This document shows, piece by piece, positions 15,573-20,370 of a DNA stretch of 20,370 bases (its first letter is position 1; each line of letters begins with the position of its first letter). Position numbers and translations under genes: made by a program. The stretch covers positions 1-20,370 of the forward strand of contig NZ_BMQL01000071.1 in the NCBI RefSeq assembly GCF_014648095.1, read 5' to 3'. Below the pieces are notes generated by a model. The model was not told the origin of the DNA. It searched no databases and worked only from the letters and a program-made list of their open reading frames with translations. Source of the stretch: Deinococcus ruber (lineage in GTDB: Bacteria > Deinococcota > Deinococci > Deinococcales > Deinococcaceae).

Positions 15573-16032
15573 GGATACTCCAATACATTTAGAAGAAATG
15601 TCAACAAAAACATGAATACCATGACATAAATTGGTTAGTCTATCTACCCTCCATAAATTCTAGCGACCGAGTGCGCTCAAAATGAGCACAAGTTCAATAT
15701 ATAAAGAAGAGATCGTCTTATCTCTCATTTTCCAAGTATGGCTGGAATCTCCGACATATTTACGCACCCTATTAGGATGGATGTAGGATGCGTTCACCTT
15801 ATGAGTAAATAATGAGTTACACCAGGCTGAGGACGCTTTCGCAGAAGTGATACCCCGCTGCGCCGTTGGAAGAAGATGCAACTGCGCTCTTTAGGAGTCA
15901 AAAGTCGACGCTGAACGGAAGAAGTCGACTCTTGGTGACAGCTCACCGGGGGGGGCTTGTAGGAAGCAATGGGATAGAGTAGGCCGTATCGAAGCCTCGA
16001 CCTGCCCCCACTGTCAACAACTCACAGACGCG
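15573..16032. other. Intergenic region between tviB and IS66
   Basis: This 460-bp stretch should contain the tviB promoter; TTGACA is present on the minus strand about 30 nt before the GTG, but no good -10 follows. AAGTCGAC is repeated directly at 15902-15909 and 15922-15929, exactly 20 bp apart. GGTGACAGCTCACC at 15934-15947 is a short hairpin whose core GTGACAGCTCA recurs at 18050-18060. A 73-codon frame at 15660-15881 (minus) has no recognisable content. The left boundary of the IS66 element must lie here, but I could not fix it. Confidence 0.5.
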
Positions 16033-17382
16033 TTGCAGGCCGTGAGGGCGGAGTGCGACCGCTTGGCAGCAGAAAATACGGATTTGAAGGCGCGGCTGCA
16101 AGCGGACAGCAGCACGTCGAGCCTGCCGCCGAGCACCGACAAGCCGTGGAAGCCGCAGAGCGAGCACGTGAAGACGGGGCGGCCCTCTGGCGGTCAACCC
16201 GGCCATGGTGGGAAGACCCTGGAAATGAGCACGCAGCCGGACACCGTGATCGTCCTCCCGGTGAGTGGTCGGTGTGCGTGTGGCCAAGCGTGGGGGAGCG
16301 TGCCGGTTCAAGACCGACTGGCTCGGCAGGTTCATGACCTGCCAGAGACGCGCTTGCACGTCACCGAATACCAGGCAGAGGTGAAGATCTGTCCGTGCTG
16401 CACGGCCCGGCAGCAGGCGGCGTTCCCCACAACGGTGCCGGGTCAGGTGCAGTATGGCCCGCGCGTGCAAGCGTTGACGACGGTGCTCAACGTCGTGCAT
16501 TTCATCCCACTGGCACGCACCGCAGAGATCATCCGCACACTGTATGGCAGTGCTCCCAGTGAGGGCACCATCCTGCTGAATCTCAACGTGGCGTCAGAGC
16601 GCCTCGAATTCTTCGAGGCGCAGGTCAAAGTGGCGTTGCTGGCTGAACCAGTGCTGTACGCCGACGAGACGGGCAGCAAGGTCAATGGGAAGTTGCAGTG
16701 GCTGCACATCCTGACGTGCGCGTCGTACACGCTGTATGGTCATCATCGCAGCCGTGGGTATGACGCGTTGGTGGCGATGGGCGTGCTGCCGGCGTACCGG
16801 GGGATGTTGATGCACGATGCGTGGTGCACGTATTTGTCCTTACCGATGGATCACGCGTTGTGCAATGCGCATCTGCTGAGGGAGCTGCGTGGGCTGCACG
16901 AGTTCTTCCAGCAGGACTGGGCCGGTGAACTGCGCGGGGCGCTCCAGTTGGTGTATCACCAGCGCAAAACCAAGACCCTCACAGCCGATGGGATCGTGGC
17001 GTTCAAGGCCCGCTTCGATACGCTGGTCACCGCTGGGTTAGTCTCCAATCCAGCACAGGAACGTGCCGCAGGGCAGCGAGGTCGAGTGAAGCAGAGCCGG
17101 GCGAGGAATGTAGCGCTACGGTGTCAGCGCTACAAGCGGGAGATGCTGCGGTTTCTGGATGACGACCGAATGCCGTTTGACAACAACCTGGCGGAACAGG
17201 GGATTCGGATGATGTGCGGGAAGCGGAAGATCTCCGGAGGCTTTCGGTCAGAAATGGGCGGCCAGGTGTTCTGTCGCATCCGGAGTTACGTGGCGACGGT
17301 GCACAAGCAGGGCATGAGTGTGTGGGATGGACTGGTGAGTGTCTTCGCCGGCAACGTTCTTCTGCCTGCTTTCTTGCCTTAA
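16033..17382 (+). CDS. IS66-family transposase (TnpC type)
   Basis: This 449-aa protein has the complete IS66 layout. A coiled-coil-like leader (1-22) precedes the basic DKPWKPQSEHVKTGRPSGGQ region. A zinc-finger-like set follows (Cys81, Cys83, Cys120, Cys122, Cys123). The DDE catalytic residues are Asp211 in YADETGSK, Asp262 in MHDAW and Glu388 in FDNNLAEQGIRMMCGKRK. It ends in GMSVWDGLVSVFAGN, the usual C-terminus. The frame is open upstream to 15895 and encodes CPHCQQLTDAL just before the TTG used here, but it contains no ATG or GTG, so the true start may be TTG or may have been lost by mutation. No tnpA or tnpB partner is seen. Terminal inverted repeats were not identified. Confidence 0.88.
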   Translation: MQAVRAECDRLAAENTDLKARLQADSSTSSLPPSTDKPWKPQSEHVKTGRPSGGQPGHGGKTLEMSTQPDTVIVLPVSGRCACGQAWGSVPVQDRLARQVHDLPETRLHVTEYQAEVKICPCCTARQQAAFPTTVPGQVQYGPRVQALTTVLNVVHFIPLARTAEIIRTLYGSAPSEGTILLNLNVASERLEFFEAQVKVALLAEPVLYADETGSKVNGKLQWLHILTCASYTLYGHHRSRGYDALVAMGVLPAYRGMLMHDAWCTYLSLPMDHALCNAHLLRELRGLHEFFQQDWAGELRGALQLVYHQRKTKTLTADGIVAFKARFDTLVTAGLVSNPAQERAAGQRGRVKQSRARNVALRCQRYKREMLRFLDDDRMPFDNNLAEQGIRMMCGKRKISGGFRSEMGGQVFCRIRSYVATVHKQGMSVWDGLVSVFAGNVLLPAFLP

Positions 17383-17450
17383 CGGAGCGAGCAGAGATGG
17401 GAAGATTGAATTGTATGCAATTCAGGACAGCTAACTGCCGAAGCGCCACA

Positions 17451-17464
17451 TATACTCTTCAGTG
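17451..17464 (+). promoter_or_regulatory. Likely leaderless promoter of the phosphatase gene
   Basis: TATACT at 17451-17456 is a near-perfect -10 box 8 nt before the ATG at 17465. No Shine-Dalgarno sequence lies between them. The -35 region is not clear (GGACAG at 17425-17430 is 20 nt upstream). It gives the gene its own transcription start independent of the IS66 unit. Confidence 0.45.
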
Positions 17465-18034
17465 ATGCGTTCGATTCACCTTGTCAGGCATGCACAAACA
17501 CTACCCATCCCCGGTGTGCCAAGTTCGATGTGGCCCCTGACACAGGAAGGGTGCACGCAGGCATCTCGTTTGGCTGCCTTGCTTGCTAACATTCATATCT
17601 CAAGGATCATTTCAAGTACAGAAGTCAAGGCGATTGAAACCGGGGAGATTATCGCAAATAAACTCTCCCTCCTACTCATTCAAAGAGATGGGTTGCAGGA
17701 ACATGAGCGCACCAACTTAGGCGTGCTCTCGCCTTCAGATTTTCAGCTGGGGATGGGGCTTATGTTCAGCCGTCCGTCCCAACATGTTTTTGGAGATGAA
17801 AGTGCTGATGATGCCAGAGTTCGTTTTGAAACATCCCTGAATTCCCTGATGGAATCGAGCCAAGAAGATGAACTGGTCGTATCGCACGGTACAGTAATGA
17901 GTCTACTTATAGCTCACAAAAATAAATTGGACGCTAGACAACTATGGGAAACCATCTCTATGCCTGACCACTTTGTCTTGCAGTGGCCTTCGTTCAAAAT
18001 AATTTCCCATATGTCGCCAACCTCTCTAGGGTAA
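17465..18034 (+). CDS. Histidine phosphatase family protein (PGM-like)
   Basis: This 189-aa protein has the branch-1 histidine phosphatase core. The phospho-accepting His is in LVRHAQT (an RHA variant of RHG) near residue 8. The second arginine and the acid are probably in ISSTEVKAIETGEII and LQEHER, and the second catalytic His is in VVSHGTVMSLL near 139. Family members remove phosphate from small molecules such as sugar phosphates, alpha-ribazole phosphate or phosphoglycerate; the substrate cannot be read from the sequence. I use the ATG at 17465; a GTG one codon earlier is in frame. It is sandwiched between IS66 and IS4 remnants, has its own likely promoter and is followed by a hairpin, so it looks like a stranded resident gene rather than IS cargo. 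Confidence 0.85.
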   Translation: MRSIHLVRHAQTLPIPGVPSSMWPLTQEGCTQASRLAALLANIHISRIISSTEVKAIETGEIIANKLSLLLIQRDGLQEHERTNLGVLSPSDFQLGMGLMFSRPSQHVFGDESADDARVRFETSLNSLMESSQEDELVVSHGTVMSLLIAHKNKLDARQLWETISMPDHFVLQWPSFKIISHMSPTSLG

Positions 18035-18049
18035 AAACATAGAATTAGC

Positions 18050-18091
18050 GTGACAGCTCAGCACATGAGGGATGTCGCGCTGAGCTGTCAC
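18050..18091 (+). terminator. Strong hairpin after the phosphatase gene
   Basis: GTGACAGCTCAGC (18050-18062) pairs perfectly with GCTGAGCTGTCAC (18079-18091) around a 16-nt loop that can itself form ACAT/ATGT. It lies 15 bp after the stop codon. The T-tract is weak (CTCTTGTACAGTATTTT), so it is a possible terminator. It could instead be the left boundary of the IS4 remnant. Confidence 0.45.
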
Positions 18092-18493
18092 GACTCTTGT
18101 ACAGTATTTTCTGCGATGAAGAACACTGGGCTGGGAGCCGACGCCCGCAAGTTACCTTGCATGCTCACCTCGAAGCCGCTGTTCCACTTGACCCTCGCCG
18201 CTTGACTGTGTTCGCTGCCCTGATCCTGGTGCTTATTGAACAACGCACGGTCTGCCTGGCGAGACGCGTCACTCAGATCCGTCTCCCCGGCTGAAGCGTT
18301 TCGTCCGCTTCGACTGGACCACGCAGCAGACACAGACCGCCCGCTTCATCTTCCAGCACTTCCAGCAGGAATCGGACGTCCTGCTGGTGATGAACCACAC
18401 CAACTGGGCCTGGGGAAGCACCCACTCAACCTCCTGGTCGTCAGCCTCCTCTGGCGCCCCTTCAGTGTTCCCCTGGCGTGGACGATGCTTCTA

Positions 18494-18626
18494 TTGATAC
18501 CTGCATAAGTTCGGGACAGCTTGACCTGTTGACTTGCTGTTCGTAATGCTGACCCGTACGCCATTGGATTGTCCTCCGCGATGGCTCTATGGGAGCAAAG
18601 GCGTCACCAACTTATGCAGGTATCAA
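18494..18626. repeat. 133-bp MITE-like element inside the IS4 remnant
   Basis: Perfect 18-bp terminal inverted repeats (TTGATACCTGCATAAGTT at 18494-18511 and its complement at 18609-18626) are flanked by TA at 18492-18493 and 18627-18628. Removing the element with one TA joins ATG CTT CTA to CAT GGT GTG and restores the transposase frame as WTMLLHGVSSE. Its right end shares GGCGTC-CC and the adjoining bases with the element at 101-211, and its left end shares GGGACAG with the partial copy at 1-57. It has no coding content; the open frame across it is the IS4 frame read through. Confidence 0.88.
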
Positions 18627-19127
18627 TACATGGTGTGAGCAGTGAGATGCTACGCCCCATTCAGCTGGTCGAAACCGTCCTGCCGCTCCCGACCGGAACA
18701 AAAGTCCTGCGGCTCGCAGACCGAGCGTTCATCGGCAACGACTGGGTTCAGGCCCTCAAGCGGCTGGGGGCGCAACCGGCGATCCGGCTGCTTACGACCA
18801 CCCGCGTCGGTGGTCTCCCCGGATGGGCCTGCTTCAAACAGCTGGAACCCGGCGAACGTCGCATCTAGCCCCGGGCGGTGGACGTCGATGGCGTGCAGAT
18901 GCCGGTTCTTACAGGCAAAAACCACGCTGGAGAGACGCGGTGCCTTGCTGATCACGGCGTCGGACACACGGCGATCACCCGGTACGCTTGGCGCTGGAAC
19001 GTACAACACCGGCATCAAGCCATGAAGAGTCGGGGGGTCGATCTGGAAGCGATAAGATGCACTCAGAGGGCGCGGTTGAGCGTGCTGTTCGGGGTCGTCG
19101 TCCTCGCCTTTGTGTGGTGCTGCTTGA

Positions 19128-19157
19128 GTGGAGACTTCCTCGCGAGGAAGTCTCCAC
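19128..19157. repeat. Perfect 30-bp palindrome in the IS4 remnant
   Basis: The 15-bp arm GTGGAGACTTCCTCG is followed directly by its exact complement with no spacer, ending at 19157. It lies in the 3' part of the transposase reading frame, encoding SGDFLARKSP. A gapless palindrome of this length in coding sequence is unlikely by chance. It would extrude as a cruciform or fold in single-stranded DNA. Confidence 0.9.
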
Positions 19158-19356
19158 CGAACAAGCTGAAGCATGGCGATCCCGCCAAAAGTCTCTTCCG
19201 CATGGGACTTGACGCCCTTCAGAACACACTATCCAGTAGGCCGAGTAAGAAAAGCCGCACTGGGACGAGCTCTAAGCAGCTCCTGACCACTTTTTACCCC
19301 GAGAGGATACTGCCGGCAAAGTCGACATGGGGCGTTCTGACGGCGCACCCCGGAGC

Positions 19357-20230
19357 ATGTTGAGCGTCATTCCGATAGAAGCGGTGCCGACGGAGACAGG
19401 ACGGATCGCCCATGCCGCGTTCCCACACGGGAATCTGTCGTTGCGGATGCGCGATGAACCGGGCGTCCTCTCCGAGGACGCTGATTTCGCCAATTGTTTC
19501 GCAACAGGTGGACGACCGGCTTCCCCAGCCTGGCGGCAACTGGCATTGGTGCTGGTCTTTGAGTTTCAGGAAGGCCTGTCGGATCGCCAGGCTGCCGATC
19601 AGGTGCGGGCGCGATTGGACTGGAAAGACGTGTTGGGGCTGGAATTGACGGACGCGGGGTTCGATGCCTCGGTGCTGTATGAGTTTCGGACACGGCTGAT
19701 CGACGGGGCCTGTAAGCAGGTGCTGCTCGACAAGACGTTGAGCCGCTTTCGCGCGCAGGATCTGTTGAACGTCCGTGGACAACAGCGCACAGATTCGACG
19801 CCTGTGATCGGGGCCGTTCGGAACGTCACACGTCTGGAACTGCTGGGCGAACTGGTGCGGTCGGCCCCGAATGAACTGGCGGGCACCGCTCCAGCATGGC
19901 TGGCTATGCAGCTTTCCCAACCGTGGGTCAAGCGCTCCGCCCACCGAGTGGAAGAGGGATGGCTGCCTCGCCACGAGGCAGCCAGAGCGCACGATGCTCT
20001 GGAAGTCGGCCAGGACGGGCAAACCCTGTTGCAAGCTCTGGAGATGCAGTCCGAACCGTCCTGGCGCGAATTGTCCAACGTGAAACTGTTGCGGTTGATC
20101 TGGGAACAGCAAGTTGACCTAGATGAGCAGCGGCATGGACGCCTAGAAACAGGGCGACCCCCATGTCGCCGCCCGAATCACTCGGTTCGCTCGTCTGCCC
20201 ATCCCTGTCTGACTTTGCCAGCAGTATCCT
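19357..20230 (+). pseudogene. IS1182-family transposase, 3'-truncated
   Basis: The frame from the ATG at 19357 (an in-frame ATG at 19327 adds 10 residues) encodes the N-terminal half of an IS1182 transposase. It runs through TGRIAHAAFPHGNLSLRMRDE, FQEGLSDRQAADQVRARLDWK, LTDAGFDASVLYEFRTRL, GQQRTDSTPVIGAVRNVTRLELLGE and KLLRLIWEQQ. The first catalytic Asp is in RTDST; the usual following His is Pro. Family similarity stops near 20120, and the last 40 codons before the stop look unrelated. The C-terminal domain with the remaining acidic residues is missing, and I do not find it in another frame up to 20370. The gene is therefore a fragment, joined to other DNA near 20120-20140. It begins inside the read-through tail of the IS4 remnant. 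Confidence 0.82.
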
Positions 20231-20370
20231 AGAGAGGGCCAATGGGGCACCAGAAACCCGCGCTATGGATCCCGGCGCAGCTCCGAGTCGTCAGGCACTG
20301 AAGAGAGACCTTTGTGTGTTGAGCCGAGCCGTGGGAAGCTGGGCTTGTCACATCCTCGAGCCAACAAGCC
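20231..20370. other. Right edge, no recognisable feature
   Basis: These 140 bases follow the truncated IS1182 frame and contain only short open frames. I see no transposase sequence, terminal repeat or RNA gene. The next element or gene starts beyond the window. Confidence 0.5.

Larger units (their letters stand above)
18097..19292 (+). pseudogene. IS4-family transposase remnant, frameshifted and interrupted
   Basis: Homology to IS4-type transposases (ISDra1-like) runs through three frames. The first block, to about 18290, reads LDPRRLTVFAALILVLIEQR. From 18291 another frame reads LKRFVRFDWTTQQTQTARF. A one-base loss near 18411-18416 moves to a third frame, KHPLNLLVVSLLWRPFSVPLAW. A 133-bp MITE plus a TA interrupts at 18492-18628. 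The frame resumes as HGVSSEMLRPIQ and VLRLADRAFIGNDWVQALKR, hits TAG at 18866-18868, then continues VDVDGVQMPVLTGKNHAG, RYAWRWNVQHRHQAMKSRG and KSLFRMGLDAL. The first catalytic Asp, usually in VMDRTNW, is Asn here (VMNHTNW), and the usual Glu of WRWNIE is Gln. The element is therefore dead. The C-terminal limit near 19292 is approximate. Confidence 0.88.

Noticed and set aside
15660..15881. Minus-strand 73-codon open frame upstream of tviB
   Set aside because: No ribosome site, no family resemblance, and an unusual residue composition; it is probably non-coding.
17407..17425. TGAATTG-TATG-CAATTCA hairpin after IS66
   Set aside because: Seven AT-rich pairs with a 4-nt loop and no T-tract are too weak for a terminator, and no repeat elsewhere supports it.
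15946..17464. Terminal inverted repeats of the IS66 element
   Set aside because: I compared the sequence around 15945-15975 with the complement of 17370-17430 and found only scattered matches. The ends may differ from the usual GTAA form or be deleted, so I did not call them.
18116..18205. ATG frame MKNTGLGADARKL as the IS4 transposase start
   Set aside because: It ends after 29 codons, whereas the neighbouring frame has the conserved LDPRRLTVFAALILVLIEQR; the ATG frame is out of register with the family.
1..20370. CRISPR array, tRNA or rRNA genes, defence system
   Set aside because: No regularly spaced repeats, cloverleaf or rRNA-like sequence, and no nuclease, toxin-antitoxin or restriction motifs were found in any convincing frame.

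Overview
The window looks like an accessory region of a Deinococcus-type bacterium, probably from a chromosome or large plasmid. This is an inference from three things: a surface-polysaccharide locus of mixed base composition, a cluster of insertion sequences at its right edge (IS66, IS4 and IS1182 families), and several genes with a TANNNT -10 box only 5-8 nt before the start codon, the leaderless pattern common in Deinococcus. No rRNA, tRNA or CRISPR was seen.

Layout. Positions 1-222 hold one partial and one complete copy of a short TA-flanked inverted-repeat element (MITE-like). Positions 347-12703 are a leftward run of ten genes, most of them overlapping or tightly spaced. In transcription order they are an O-antigen-ligase-like membrane protein, an exported beta-rich protein, a Wzy-like polymerase, a Wzx flippase, a GT4 glycosyltransferase, CapE/FnlA, CapF/FnlB, CapG/FnlC, a WbuB-type glycosyltransferase fused to a phosphoglycosyl transferase, and a PglD-type sugar acetyltransferase. 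A 333-bp spacer (12704-13036) with a likely leaderless promoter and three LacI/CcpA-like operator motifs separates this run from a rightward, AT-rich GT4 gene paralogous to the one at 6312-7451. That gene ends at a terminator and faces a leftward TviB/WbpA-type UDP-GlcNAc 6-dehydrogenase gene. The right end (about 15.9-20.4 kb) holds an IS66 transposase gene, a small histidine phosphatase gene with its own promoter, a frameshifted IS4 transposase remnant carrying another MITE copy, and the N-terminal half of an IS1182 transposase.

How the genes fit together. CapE, CapF and CapG convert UDP-GlcNAc to UDP-N-acetyl-L-fucosamine. The WbuB half of the next protein is the expected FucNAc transferase, and its C-terminal half is the enzyme class that loads the first sugar phosphate onto undecaprenyl phosphate. 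The other two GTs extend the repeat unit, Wzx flips it and Wzy polymerises it. The ligase-like protein and its coupled exported partner probably act at the last, extracytoplasmic step. TviB would supply a uronic acid sugar (UDP-GlcNAcA). The 4-aminosugar that PglD normally acetylates and any 4-epimerase for TviB are not encoded here, so part of the pathway probably lies outside the window.

The least explained part is the ligase-like gene with its co-translated exported partner, which carries two related beta-rich repeats and a CBM60-like DRNLYV motif. The clearest mobile-DNA story is the MITE family: deleting the IS4-borne copy plus one TA rejoins the transposase reading frame exactly.
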